The translations under genes and the position numbers were made by a program. The notes below the pieces were generated by a model. That model did not search any database and had not been told where the DNA came from. It saw only the letters and a list, made by a program, of their open reading frames with translations. A stretch of DNA of 64,000 nucleotides from an uncultured Collinsella sp. (GTDB taxonomy: Bacteria > Actinomycetota > Coriobacteriia > Coriobacteriales > Coriobacteriaceae): the NCBI GenBank assembly GCA_934621885.1, contig CAKTUH010000001.1:55870-119869 (forward strand), given 5' to 3'. How positions within the stretch are numbered: the stretch's first letter is position 1; every line of letters begins with the position of its first letter. Of this stretch, positions 17,382-24,721 are shown in pieces.

Positions 17382-19160
17382 ATGGACGAGAAGACCAAGG
17401 CACAAATTCAGCAGGAGGCCGCCGAGCTGGTCGCCAAGCTGCAGCCGCGTTCCGGCAAGTTCCGCACCATCAGCCCCGAGATGGACCCGCTGCGTCTGGG
17501 CTCTGGCTGGACCATCGAGGACCTGGACAAGCCGCAGGTCATCATCGAGTCGACCTTTGGCGATTCGCATCCCGGTTCCGCCGGCCTGTTCGAGCTCGTC
17601 GAGGAGGTTCGCGCCGGTGTCGCTGGGGCTGGTGGCCACGGCGCTCGTTACTTCTGCACCGATATCTGCGACGGCGAAGCCCAGGGCCACGACGGCATCA
17701 ACTACTCGCTGCCTAGCCGCGACATGATCGCCAACATGATTGAGATTCACGCCAAGGCTACCCCGTTCGACGCCGGCGTCTTTGTCGCCAGCTGCGATAA
17801 GGGCCTGCCTGCGAACCTCATGGCCATGGGCCGCGTCAATATTCCTTCGATCGTCGTCACCGGCGGCGTCATGGATGCCGGCCCCGACCTGCTGACTCTA
17901 GAGCAGCTCGGCGCTATCTCGGCCCGCTACGAGCGCGGCGAGATCTCCCGTGAGGAACTCGAGTTCGCCAAGCACAACGCCTGCCCCAGCTGCGGCGCCT
18001 GCTCCTTTATGGGCACCGCCTCGACCATGCAGGTTACCGCCGAGGCCCTGGGCCTTATGCTCCCCGGCACGGCTCTGCTGCCTGCCACCAGCTCCGACCT
18101 GCGTGAGTTCGCCCGCGAGGCCGGCCGTCAGTCCGTGTGGCTCTCCGAGCACAACCTGTGCCCGCGCGACATCGTGACCAAGGAGTCCTTCGAGAACCTC
18201 ATCATGGTCCACGGCGCCATCTCCGGCTCCACTAACTCGCTGCTGCACATCCCCGCGATCGCCCGCGAGTTTGGCATCGAGATGTCCGCCGACGACTTCG
18301 ATCGCTTGCACCGTGGCGCCCACTACCTGCTCAACGTTCGTCCCGCAGGCGAGTGGCCGGCGCAGTTCTTCTACTATGCGGGCGGCGTGCCGCGCATCAT
18401 GGAGGAGATCAAGTCGATGCTCCACCTCGACGTTATGACCGTCACCGGCAAGACCCTCGGCGAGAATCTCGAGGACCTCAAGAACAACGGTTACTACGAG
18501 AAGTGCGGCCGCTACCTGGAGAAGTGGAACCTCAAGCGCGAGGACATCATTCGCCCGTTCGACCAGGCCTTCGGCACCGACGGCTCCATCGCCATCCTCC
18601 ACGGCAACCTTGCCCCCGAGGGTGCGGTCGTCAAGCACACTGTCGTTCCGCGCGAGATGTTCCAGGCCACGCTTAAGGCTCGTCCGTTCGATTGCGAGGA
18701 GGACGCCATCCACGCCGTCCTGACGCACGAGGTCAAGCCCGGCGACGCCGTCATCATTCGCTACGAGGGCCCCAAGGGTTCCGGCATGCCCGAGATGTTC
18801 TACACCACCGAGGCTATCGCCAGCGATCCCGAGCTGGGCGCGAGCATCGCCCTGATCACCGACGGTCGCTTCTCCGGCGCCTCCAAGGGCCCGGCTATCG
18901 GTCACGTTTCGCCCGAGGCTGCCGTGGGCGGCCCGATTGCCCTGATCGAGGAGGGCGACCTCATTCAGATCAACATCCCCGAGCGTTCGCTGTCCATCGT
19001 GGGCATCGCCGGCAAGGAGATGGAGCCGGCCGAGGTCGACGCCGTCCTGGCCGAGCGTCGCGCCGCTTGGAAGCCCAAGGCTAACCGCTATACCTCCGGC
19101 ACGCTCAAGTTCTTTACCGAGCATGCAGTCTCCGCCATTCAGGGTGGCTACATGGAGTAG
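17382..19160 (+). CDS. IlvD/Edd-family dehydratase, probable sugar-acid dehydratase
   Basis: A 592-residue Fe-S dehydratase of the dihydroxy-acid/6-phosphogluconate dehydratase family. Cluster ligands are visible in the CDKGLPANLM and CPSCGACSFMGT motifs, and SGASKGPAIGHVSPEA near the C-terminus is the typical active-site loop. IlvD makes branched-chain amino-acid precursors, but several relatives dehydrate aldonic acids. Position directly behind a GntP permease and far from ilv genes favours a sugar-acid substrate (inference). The ATG at 17382 has GAGGAG 6 bases upstream; the longer frame from 17346 lacks a ribosome site. Confidence 0.85.
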   Translation: MDEKTKAQIQQEAAELVAKLQPRSGKFRTISPEMDPLRLGSGWTIEDLDKPQVIIESTFGDSHPGSAGLFELVEEVRAGVAGAGGHGARYFCTDICDGEAQGHDGINYSLPSRDMIANMIEIHAKATPFDAGVFVASCDKGLPANLMAMGRVNIPSIVVTGGVMDAGPDLLTLEQLGAISARYERGEISREELEFAKHNACPSCGACSFMGTASTMQVTAEALGLMLPGTALLPATSSDLREFAREAGRQSVWLSEHNLCPRDIVTKESFENLIMVHGAISGSTNSLLHIPAIAREFGIEMSADDFDRLHRGAHYLLNVRPAGEWPAQFFYYAGGVPRIMEEIKSMLHLDVMTVTGKTLGENLEDLKNNGYYEKCGRYLEKWNLKREDIIRPFDQAFGTDGSIAILHGNLAPEGAVVKHTVVPREMFQATLKARPFDCEEDAIHAVLTHEVKPGDAVIIRYEGPKGSGMPEMFYTTEAIASDPELGASIALITDGRFSGASKGPAIGHVSPEAAVGGPIALIEEGDLIQINIPERSLSIVGIAGKEMEPAEVDAVLAERRAAWKPKANRYTSGTLKFFTEHAVSAIQGGYME

Positions 19161-19202
19161 CGCCCGGGCGCATCGAATTCTTCTCTCATAGATGCGCGGC
19201 AG

Positions 19203-19237
19203 AAAGGCCCCGAGTTCACACGAGCTCGGGGCCTTTT
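19203..19237 (+). terminator. Terminator after the dehydratase gene
   Basis: A 12-bp stem (AAAGGCCCCGAG with CTCGGGGCCTTT) ends in a short T run, 43 bases after the stop. Confidence 0.85.
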
Positions 19238-19257
19238 CGTTTGATTTGCGGACGCAT

Positions 19258-19393
19258 TGCCGGACGCAAACCGTTTGCGTCCGGCATACAGTCGTACGAA
19301 AGCGAAATTTTCGTCGCATTTCCGTACGCAAATCAGACGAAAACCGTTTGCGCCTGGTTTAAAACCGTACGTAAACGGTTTTCGTCTTATAAT
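19258..19393 (+). promoter_or_regulatory. Palindrome-rich promoter of the AlbA_2-type gene
   Basis: A 29-bp perfect palindrome (19258-19286, odd centre) is followed by an imperfect repeat, then a perfect 15-bp inverted repeat (19335-19349 with 19373-19387, starting AGACGAAAAC). The right arm abuts a TATAAT -10 box at 19388-19393. Binding there would block the promoter, so autoregulation by the following gene is plausible. Confidence 0.7.
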
Positions 19394-19425
19394 ACAGTTC
19401 GGATAGGTATTAAAAGAGGGGGACC

Positions 19426-20685
19426 GTGCGTATGGTTGTCAGGGAGAGCCCTACCGTCGAATACAAGGAAAGCGTGACGCCGACGTTTCTTAAAACGGTG
19501 AGCGCCTATGCAAACTATGGGACGGGCAAGATAGAGTTTGGCGTTGACGACGAAGGCGTTGCTGTCGGTCTCGCGGATCCGGTTGCGGAGTGTCTGCGCA
19601 TCGAAAACATGATTAATGACAGCTTGGATCCTGCGCCTCGTTACTCGCTCGAACCCGACGAGAAGCACGGTACCGTTACCCTTACGGTTTATGAGGGACA
19701 GGACAAGCCCTATCGAAGTAAGGGGAAGGCCTACAGGCGAAACGATTCGGCAACGGTGGAGGTTGATCGGTTTGAGTATGGCAGACTAACGCTAGAGGGC
19801 AGCAATTTGACGTTCGATGCGCTCGCTTCGGCTCGGCAAGACCTGAGCTTTCATACGCTCGAGTATAAGTGTGTTGAACACCTCGGCATTTCCGAGCTAA
19901 CGCCGGATATCATGCGTACACTTCGTTTGCTCGGCAGGGACGGCTATACCAATGCTGCAGCGATTTTGGCAGATGAGAACGAGTTCCCGGGTATTGATTG
20001 CGTTCGATTTGGTGAGAGCGAAGATGTGATTTTGGATCGCGAGACAACAGTGGGTGTATCGGCGATCGAGCAGGTAGACAGGGCGGTTGCCATGTTCGCA
20101 CGCTACTATCGTTATGAGCGCATCGAAGGTTTTGAGCGCGTTCAGACCGACCGTATTCCCCTTGAGGCATTTCGCGAGGCGGTTGCAAACGCCCTGGTGC
20201 ATCGGACGTGGGATGTGCAAGCGAATGTTCAGGTTGCCCTGTACGATGACCGCGTCGTTGTGACTTCACCCGGGTCATTGCCCGCTGGCTTGACGACGGA
20301 GCAATGCCTGTATGGGCAGATATCCGTGCTCAGAAACCCCATCGTTGCCGAGGTCTTCTTAAAGCTGGACTATATCGAGAAGTTTGGAACGGGAATTGCG
20401 CGCATCAGGCGTGCTTATCGCGATTCGATTAACCAGCCAATATTTGACGTTCGAGGCGGTATGGTGACTGTCGCGTTGCCCGTTACCGATATCTTTGATG
20501 GGTCCGAGGAAGAGGTCCAGGTTCTCAAGGCCTTGTCGGGTGGACGAATTATGTCGCGAAGCGAGATCGAGAAGCAGGCAGGGCTGAGCCGCGCTCGGAC
20601 GCTGGCGGCGCTCGAATCCTTGCTCGAGCGGAACGCAATCGTAAAACAGGGGACGGGCCGCGCCACAAAATACGAGCGAGCGTAG
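19426..20685 (+). CDS. AlbA_2/Schlafen-type ATP-binding putative transcriptional regulator
   Basis: A 419-residue protein. The N-terminal 120 residues match the AlbA_2 (Schlafen AAA-like) domain: EYKES, then the strand IEFGVDDEGVAVGL, and YRSKGKAYRRNDSATVE. Residues about 200-330 form the HATPase_c_4-like region with EAVANALVHR, FGTGIARIRRAY and a GGMVTVALP strand. The last 70 residues look like a winged helix (MSRSEIEKQAGLSRARTLAAL). Such proteins are common accessory regulators of unclear role, sometimes with RNA-cleaving relatives. The gene is single, lower in GC than its neighbours, and preceded by strong palindromes. Start is GTG 19426 or ATG 19432. Confidence 0.82.
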   Translation: MRMVVRESPTVEYKESVTPTFLKTVSAYANYGTGKIEFGVDDEGVAVGLADPVAECLRIENMINDSLDPAPRYSLEPDEKHGTVTLTVYEGQDKPYRSKGKAYRRNDSATVEVDRFEYGRLTLEGSNLTFDALASARQDLSFHTLEYKCVEHLGISELTPDIMRTLRLLGRDGYTNAAAILADENEFPGIDCVRFGESEDVILDRETTVGVSAIEQVDRAVAMFARYYRYERIEGFERVQTDRIPLEAFREAVANALVHRTWDVQANVQVALYDDRVVVTSPGSLPAGLTTEQCLYGQISVLRNPIVAEVFLKLDYIEKFGTGIARIRRAYRDSINQPIFDVRGGMVTVALPVTDIFDGSEEEVQVLKALSGGRIMSRSEIEKQAGLSRARTLAALESLLERNAIVKQGTGRATKYERA

Positions 20686-20707
20686 CTCAAAAGGGCTGTG
20701 TTACAAG

Positions 20708-20741
20708 GCAGGCCCCAAGTCTTAATTGACTTGGGGCCTGC
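20708..20741. terminator. Hairpin between convergent genes
   Basis: A perfect 13-bp stem (GCAGGCCCCAAGT with ACTTGGGGCCTGC). It lacks a good T run on either side, so termination is possible but not certain. Confidence 0.6.
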
Positions 20742-20778
20742 TGCATGCCGACTATCAACGGATCGATTTATGTCAAGT

Positions 20779-20828
20779 TATAGCAAGATATAGCAAGGTA
20801 TAGCGAGATATAGCAACGTATAGCGCGG
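20779..20828. repeat. Five tandem 10-bp repeats (TATAGCAAGA-like)
   Basis: Five adjacent units begin TATAGC and vary at the last four bases (AAGA, AAGG, GAGA, AACG, GCGG). The tract starts 22 bases beyond the stop codon of the minus-strand membrane protein gene, between convergent genes. Confidence 0.85.
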
Positions 20829-20850
20829 TTTGTGGGCTCTTGCGACTGCG

Positions 20851-21531
20851 CTACTCCCCAAACGCCATGTGGATAAAGCGTTTTGCGAACAGCTTATTGG
20901 CTACGTTGATGACGTGGCCCAGGAACAGTGCCGAGATAGCGGTGGTTACACCAAAGCCGCCCAGGTTGTGCATGAGCACGAGTGATAGGGCGAGGGATGC
21001 CGCGACGTGTGAGCAGTCGAATACGACCTTAACATCGCCAAAGCGACGCTTGAGCTTTTCGGCAATTACCTGCACCAGGCCATCCGGCGCGTTGGGCACG
21101 ACGCCCATATTGACCACCAGGCTTACGCCAAACGCGGTGACGGCAAGCGAAAGCAGCATAGTCGCGACCTGCGCGGGGAGTGCGGTGGGGTGCAGAGGAT
21201 TGACTGCCATAAAGAAGTCGGTGAAGCCGCCGATAAGCGTGGAGAAAAAGAGCTCGAGCAGAATGCGCGGCTGGAACTCACGGCGAAGAATAGCCAATTG
21301 GGCTGCAATGTAAGCGACGTAGGTCACGGTGATCCAAAAACCGAGCGTCTTGCCAGTGAGCATGGACAGGGTCGTGGCAAAGCAGGTGAGGGCGGCCACG
21401 CCAAGGCCCGATGCCGTCTGGAGGCTCATGCCGAGGGCCAAAATGGCAACGCCGACCAGATACATGAGCATCCTGGTCGCGGTGTGGCACCAATCGATGT
21501 TCTCGCCATTCATTACAATGAGCGGTCGCAT
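20851..21531 (-). CDS. YczE/YyaS-like membrane protein
   Basis: A 226-residue protein with about five or six hydrophobic segments, including MLMYLVGVAILALGMSLQ and a final segment before a short basic tail. The order and motifs (GLGVAALTCF, NMGVVPNAPDGL) fit the YczE/YyaS/YitT-like integral membrane family, which has no settled function. The ATG at 21531 is chosen for its upstream AAAGGAC; the frame extends 28 codons further without a ribosome site. It has one of the most elaborate leaders in the window: motif A, motif B, an operator and a promoter, all shared in parts with eda and kdgK. Co-regulation suggests transport of a uronate-related compound. Confidence 0.78.
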   Translation of the reverse strand: MRPLIVMNGENIDWCHTATRMLMYLVGVAILALGMSLQTASGLGVAALTCFATTLSMLTGKTLGFWITVTYVAYIAAQLAILRREFQPRILLELFFSTLIGGFTDFFMAVNPLHPTALPAQVATMLLSLAVTAFGVSLVVNMGVVPNAPDGLVQVIAEKLKRRFGDVKVVFDCSHVAASLALSLVLMHNLGGFGVTTAISALFLGHVINVANKLFAKRFIHMAFGE

Positions 21532-21572
21532 ACTGCTGCCGTCCTTTCGGTTGTAAGGAGTTAGGCTGACCT

Positions 21573-21701
21573 GGGCCGGCGCGAAGAGGGTTATCGGAGG
21601 CACTGCTTTTAGCAAGCAGAAGAGCCGGCCCCTGGTCAGTCATGTGGGAATGCCTTGCGTTGCCGGAATGGGACTGAAGGGCTTGGCAAGGCGGGAGGAA
21701 A
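21573..21701 (-). ncRNA. Leader RNA motif A, copy 1 (upstream of the YczE-like gene)
   Basis: Read on the minus strand: a proximal hairpin (GCCTTGC/GCAAGGC, 21652-21658 with 21686-21692), then a linker, then a distal stem (GGGCCGGC/GCCGGCCC, 21573-21580 with 21624-21631). The distal loop AGTGCCTCCGATAACC is identical to that at 24722-24860. Six bases in the proximal loop (21672-21677) can pair with 21636-21641. The motif ends 41 bases before the start codon. A riboswitch-like role is inferred. Confidence 0.6.
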
Positions 21702-21712
21702 GCAAAGAGGCT

Positions 21713-21770
21713 GCGTGCACATCAAGATGCCAAGATGGTAGGGTGCGTCTTAGCATCTTGATGCGCACGC
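21713..21770 (-). promoter_or_regulatory. Leader hairpin B, copy 1
   Basis: Two 18-base arms (21713-21730 and 21753-21770, one mismatch) enclose a 22-base loop that matches 19 of 22 bases of the loop at 26013-26034. Seven stem positions differ from the second copy, and six keep pairing. It starts 2 bases from the operator on the transcript side. Confidence 0.7.
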
Positions 21771-21772
21771 TT

Positions 21773-21824
21773 AACGAAATCGGTTTCGTTGCTGCCTAGT
21801 ATACTCAACCACAAAAATTTGCAA
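21773..21824 (-). promoter_or_regulatory. Promoter and LacI-type operator of the YczE-like gene
   Basis: On the minus strand TTGCAA (21824-21819), a 15-base spacer and TATACT (21803-21798) are followed by the operator AACGAAATCGGTTTCGTT (21773-21790). The same boxes, spacing and order occur before kdgK. A repressor bound here would cover the transcription start. Confidence 0.72.
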
Positions 21825-21842
21825 ATATAAATTTGAAAGAAA

Positions 21843-21858
21843 AGGTGAACGTTCACCT
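21843..21858. promoter_or_regulatory. LacI-type operator AGGTGAACGTTCACCT
   Basis: A perfect 16-bp palindrome and the best copy of the operator type also found at 7314, 7355 and 14944. It lies between the divergent YczE-like and HIT genes and may serve either. Confidence 0.72.
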
Positions 21859-21896
21859 AAATGAAACAACTCATTAGTTGTATGATGGCGAAAGTT

Positions 21897-21918
21897 GATA
21901 CGAAACCGATTTCGTATC
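21897..21918. promoter_or_regulatory. Operator of the CGAAATCGG type, HIT side
   Basis: Perfect 9-base arms (GATACGAAA and TTTCGTATC) around a CCGA centre. It is the reverse-orientation match of the kdgK operator and lies about 105 bases before the HIT gene. Confidence 0.7.
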
Positions 21919-22023
21919 AACTACGCATGCGTTGTCTCTATCCGTATTTGGGTGGTGCAAACAGGGGGATTGCACCTGCTAAAAATAGCGACATTCATTT
22001 TTGTCCAGATCGAAAGGACCATC

Positions 22024-22458
22024 ATGGAACAGCACAACGATTGCTCGTATTGCATGTGCGGGACCGATAATACGCTCGTCGATGCTTTTGGCATCCCCAT
22101 GCTCGACCTGCCCGCCAGCAAGCTCATCCTGTTTAAGGAGCAGAGCCACAAGGGCCGTGTGATCGTTGCCTCCAAGCAGCATGTCGACGACATTTCTTGC
22201 ATGTCCGAGGAAGACGCGGCTGCCTTTATGGCCGACGTCCGTCACGTTGCCGCCGCGCTGCACAAGGCGTTCAACCCCGACAAGATCAACTTTGGCGCCT
22301 ACGGCGACACTATGCATCACCTGCATGTCCACATCGTCCCTAAGTACAAGGATGATTCGTTTGAGTTCGGCGACGTGTTTGCCATGAACCCCGGTCGCGT
22401 CACGCTCGAGCCGGCTCAGTACGACGAGATCGCCCAGGCAATCATCGCCAACCTGTAA
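22024..22458 (+). CDS. HIT-family nucleotide-binding hydrolase
   Basis: A 144-residue histidine-triad protein. The catalytic motif is HHLHVHIVP near residue 98, and the N-terminal C-x-x-C-x(n) pattern (CSYCMCGTDN) could bind zinc, as in some Fhit/HinT relatives. HIT enzymes cleave nucleotidyl substrates such as AMP-lysine, AMP-phosphoramidates or dinucleoside polyphosphates. The ATG at 22024 follows GAAAGGACC; earlier in-frame starts would add 43 residues with no family support. It is divergent from the YczE-like gene and shares its operator region, so it may be part of the sugar-acid regulon, which is unusual for a HIT protein. Confidence 0.88.
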   Translation: MEQHNDCSYCMCGTDNTLVDAFGIPMLDLPASKLILFKEQSHKGRVIVASKQHVDDISCMSEEDAAAFMADVRHVAAALHKAFNPDKINFGAYGDTMHHLHVHIVPKYKDDSFEFGDVFAMNPGRVTLEPAQYDEIAQAIIANL

Positions 22459-22479
22459 GAAGCCTTTATCCCTCTTGTA

Positions 22480-22546
22480 AGTTGCGGTGAAATGCGGACT
22501 GTTTTACGGCCCAGGCGGCGCAAACAGTCCGCATTTCACCGCAACT
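22480..22546. repeat. 67-bp palindromic repeat, copy c
   Basis: The most perfect copy: about 25 bp of uninterrupted pairing from AGTTGCGGTGAAATGCGGAC inward. The loop (ACGGCCCAGGCGGCG-like) is nearly the same as in copy e at 23656. Confidence 0.88.
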
Positions 22547-22595
22547 GCTGGAGGATGGGCACGGCAGCGGAGAGTAGCCAAAATGGCTCCATCCC

Positions 22596-22780
22596 AAATT
22601 AGCTGGTTTTGCAAAAGTAAGGCGGATTACGGGGCTGATTCGGTTGTGCCCAACCATAGGCGAAGTAGCGAAAATAAAACCGCAGGTAGAAGACTTGTCG
22701 AAATTCGATAATTGCCGGTATGGATGGGGGTTCTTGATTTAGCCCCGTAATCCGGGGTAGTTTTGAAATGAAGCTAATTT
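22596..22780. repeat. About 185-bp element with imperfect 40-bp terminal inverted repeats
   Basis: Ends begin AAATTAGCT and the inner parts of the arms share CGGATTACGGGGCT exactly (22623-22636 with its inverse at 22741-22754). No open frame of note is inside. It sits between two 67-bp palindromes. Size and ends resemble a MITE, but no target duplication was established. Confidence 0.6.
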
Positions 22781-22810
22781 AGCCACAGCAAATAATTCGT
22801 TTTCGGAGCA

Positions 22811-22877
22811 AGTTGCGGTGGAATAGTCCCTGTATTTGCTGCTAAAGGCTAATGGCAGGAACTATTTCACCGCAACT
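22811..22877. repeat. 67-bp palindromic repeat, copy d
   Basis: Exactly 67 bp with AGTTGCGGTGGAATAGT pairing to ACTATTTCACCGCAACT. It is most like copy b, lies 71 bases before the GntR-type gene, and with copy e flanks it. Confidence 0.85.
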
Positions 22878-22948
22878 TATGGGGGGCGGGGGATGCGATA
22901 GTATTACGGGGTGGTATTCGACTAACCGAGGGTTTATCCGAGGGCTTT

Positions 22949-23641
22949 ATGGAACAGCACCAGCATTATCAGAGTCTGCAAGACCAGGCATACAACGCAT
23001 TGCGCTCCAAGATCATTTATGCCGAGCTCAAGCCCGGTACGCGCCTTTCGGCGATTGGTCTGGAAAAGGAGACGGGGATCGGGCGCACGCCCATCCGCGA
23101 GTCCTTTGTGCGCCTGCGCGAGCAAGAGCTGGTGGAGACGCGTCCCAAAAGTGGCACTTATGTCTCAAAGATCAGCATGGAGCGCGCCGAGAACGCCTGC
23201 TTTTTGCGCGAGAAGCTTGAGAGAAGCGTGCTCATTAAATGCTGTTCGGCTGCCACACCCGAGCAAAAGCAGCGGCTTGAGCAGATCCTTGCCGAGTCCG
23301 AGTCGCTCGACCATAGCGAGACGCGCCGCTTCTTTGACCTAGACAACCTGTTCCACGAGACGTGCTTTGAGATTGCCGGTCGCCATATGCTGTGGGATTG
23401 GATGAAGAGCGTCAACACGCATTTTGAGCGGTATAAATGGCTGCGTGCGGTGTCGCAGGATCTGGACTGGGAGCCGATTCGTCGGCAGCATCGTCGAATC
23501 CTCGAGGCCATTAAGGAAGGCGACACCGATGCGGCGAGCTATCTGGCGCAGACGCATCTGCATCTAATGCCCGAGGAGCAGGGCCCAGTTATTGCTCTGC
23601 ATCCCGACTACTTTGAGCTGCCCAAAGGCTCGTCCATCTAA
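22949..23641 (+). CDS. GntR-family (FCD) transcriptional regulator
   Basis: A 230-residue regulator. The N-terminal winged helix (residues 5-75) shows LKPGTRLSAIGLEKETGIGRTPIRES and the KSGTYV wing. The helical C-terminal domain has FDLDNLFHETCFEIAGRH and two late His residues (QTHLHLMP) typical of FCD metal and ligand sites. No partner gene is adjacent; it stands alone between 67-bp palindromes. The nearest metabolic genes are eda and kdgK, so it may regulate an acid-sugar pathway, but no operator was matched to it. Confidence 0.85.
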   Translation: MEQHQHYQSLQDQAYNALRSKIIYAELKPGTRLSAIGLEKETGIGRTPIRESFVRLREQELVETRPKSGTYVSKISMERAENACFLREKLERSVLIKCCSAATPEQKQRLEQILAESESLDHSETRRFFDLDNLFHETCFEIAGRHMLWDWMKSVNTHFERYKWLRAVSQDLDWEPIRRQHRRILEAIKEGDTDAASYLAQTHLHLMPEEQGPVIALHPDYFELPKGSSI

Positions 23642-23655
23642 TCTATCCCCTCATA

Positions 23656-23722
23656 AGTTGCGGTGAAATAGGGACTGTTTTGCGGCCCAGACGGCGCAAA
23701 CAGTCCCTATTCCACCGCAACT
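23656..23722. repeat. 67-bp palindromic repeat, copy e
   Basis: 67 bp with AGTTGCGGTGAAATAGGGAC pairing to GTCCCTATTCCACCGCAACT. It starts 14 bases after the GntR-type stop codon. Confidence 0.87.
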
Positions 23723-23749
23723 GCGTTGGGGCATGGCCGGGGCACAAAG

Positions 23750-23817
23750 ATGCGGTGCCGTTTGGAGGAACAGACCAGAAGCAAGGGGCCGATTCCTCCA
23801 GACGGCACCGCATTTGT
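23750..23817 (+). terminator. 21-bp stem-loop, possible terminator of the GntR-type gene
   Basis: ATGCGGTGCCGT...GGAGGAA pairs with TTCCTCC...ACGGCACCGCAT over 21 bp with one G-T step; loop about 22 bases. TTGTTTT follows the stem. It is larger than most terminators. Confidence 0.55.
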
Positions 23818-23861
23818 TTTGGCGCTCTGGGCCATGTTGAAGAGTTTAATCGGTCAAGAAA

Positions 23862-23960
23862 AAGCGGCTCGGGGGCGTGCCGCTTCCGTCACGTTCTATC
23901 AGCATACAAGACGGTTTCGGTTCTTGTCCGTGACGGAAACGGCACGCTTCCGAGCCGCTT
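23862..23960. repeat. Large stem-loop with 32-bp arms
   Basis: Arms begin AAGCGGCTCGG and end CCGAGCCGCTT; inside, GCGTGCCG/CGGCACGC and TTCCGTCACG/CGTGACGGAA pair with one mismatch. The loop of about 35 bases has no clear open frame. It lies just before the eda terminator. Confidence 0.7.
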
Positions 23961-23961
23961 C

Positions 23962-23992
23962 AAAAAAGGGGCGCGGTCTAGGTCGCGCCCCC
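23962..23992 (-). terminator. Terminator of eda
   Basis: GGGGCGCG and CGCGCCCC arms are followed on the minus strand by six T residues, 20 bases after the eda stop. Confidence 0.88.
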
Positions 23993-24011
23993 CACGATAG
24001 AGAGCTACTTA

Positions 24012-24653
24012 CTAGCCGCGGACCTTCTTGACGACGTCCATGGCCTCGCGGGCGATCTGCTCAACCTTGGAGAAGTCGCCGTCGGCGAACAGGGCCGGCT
24101 TGACCATCCAAGTGCCACCGCAAGCGATGATGGCGGAGGAGCTCAGGTACTCCTCGACGTTAGCGGTGCTCACGCCGCCGGTGGGCATAAAGCGGTGACC
24201 GACAAACGGAGCAGCGAGGGCCTTGATGGTGTTAAGACCGCCGTACTGGGCTGCCGGGAAGAACTTGGTGACCTTGAGGCCCAGGTTGACGGCAGCGGTG
24301 ACCTCGGAGGGGGTTACGGTGCCGGGCAGCACAGGCAGGTCGATGTCGATGCAGTGCTTGACGACAGCCTCGTTGTAGCCCGGGGAGACGATAAACTTGG
24401 CACCAGCGGCGCGGGCCTGCTCAACCTGCTCGACGGTCAGGACGGTGCCGGCGCCGACGCACATCTCGGGCTCGGCCTCGGCCATGGCGGCGATGCACTC
24501 GGCGGCGCAAGCGGTGCGGAAGGTGACCTCGGCAGACTTCATGCCGGCGGCCATAAGGGCGTGGGCGAGCGGAGCGGCGTCCTCGACCTTGTCGAGCACG
24601 ACGACCGGCACGATGCCCAGGGACTCAAGCGTGGTGTAGAACTGATCGAACAT
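24012..24653 (-). CDS. eda: KDPG/KHG aldolase
   Basis: A 213-residue class I aldolase that cleaves 2-keto-3-deoxy-6-phosphogluconate to pyruvate and glyceraldehyde-3-phosphate. The active-site Glu lies in SAEVTFRT, VGAGTVL is conserved, and the Schiff-base Lys lies in VTKFFPAAQYGG; MPTGGVS forms the phosphate site. Length is typical. It is the last step of the uronate route in this window and lies downstream of kdgK on the same strand, but with its own 263-base leader that holds motif A, so it may be controlled separately. The start has AAAGGAAC upstream. Confidence 0.93.
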   Translation of the reverse strand: MFDQFYTTLESLGIVPVVVLDKVEDAAPLAHALMAAGMKSAEVTFRTACAAECIAAMAEAEPEMCVGAGTVLTVEQVEQARAAGAKFIVSPGYNEAVVKHCIDIDLPVLPGTVTPSEVTAAVNLGLKVTKFFPAAQYGGLNTIKALAAPFVGHRFMPTGGVSTANVEEYLSSSAIIACGGTWMVKPALFADGDFSKVEQIAREAMDVVKKVRG

Positions 24654-24721
24654 GATGTTCCTTTCGATGTGCGGCGCGCGTGGGCGCGTGGGCGCGTAGT
24701 TGCTAAGGGTGGATTGGCCTT

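Noticed and set aside
17382..19160. Assignment as biosynthetic ilvD
   Set aside because: Family fits, but there are no ilv neighbours and the gene follows a GntP permease; kept as a family-level call.
21573..21701. Motif A as a known riboswitch (TPP, SAM, cobalamin, preQ1, fluoride, T-box)
   Set aside because: None of their conserved sequence boxes could be matched by eye; left as an unnamed motif.
10873..23722. 67-bp palindromes as a CRISPR array
   Set aside because: Copies are kilobases apart, each is a hairpin, and no spacers or cas genes exist.
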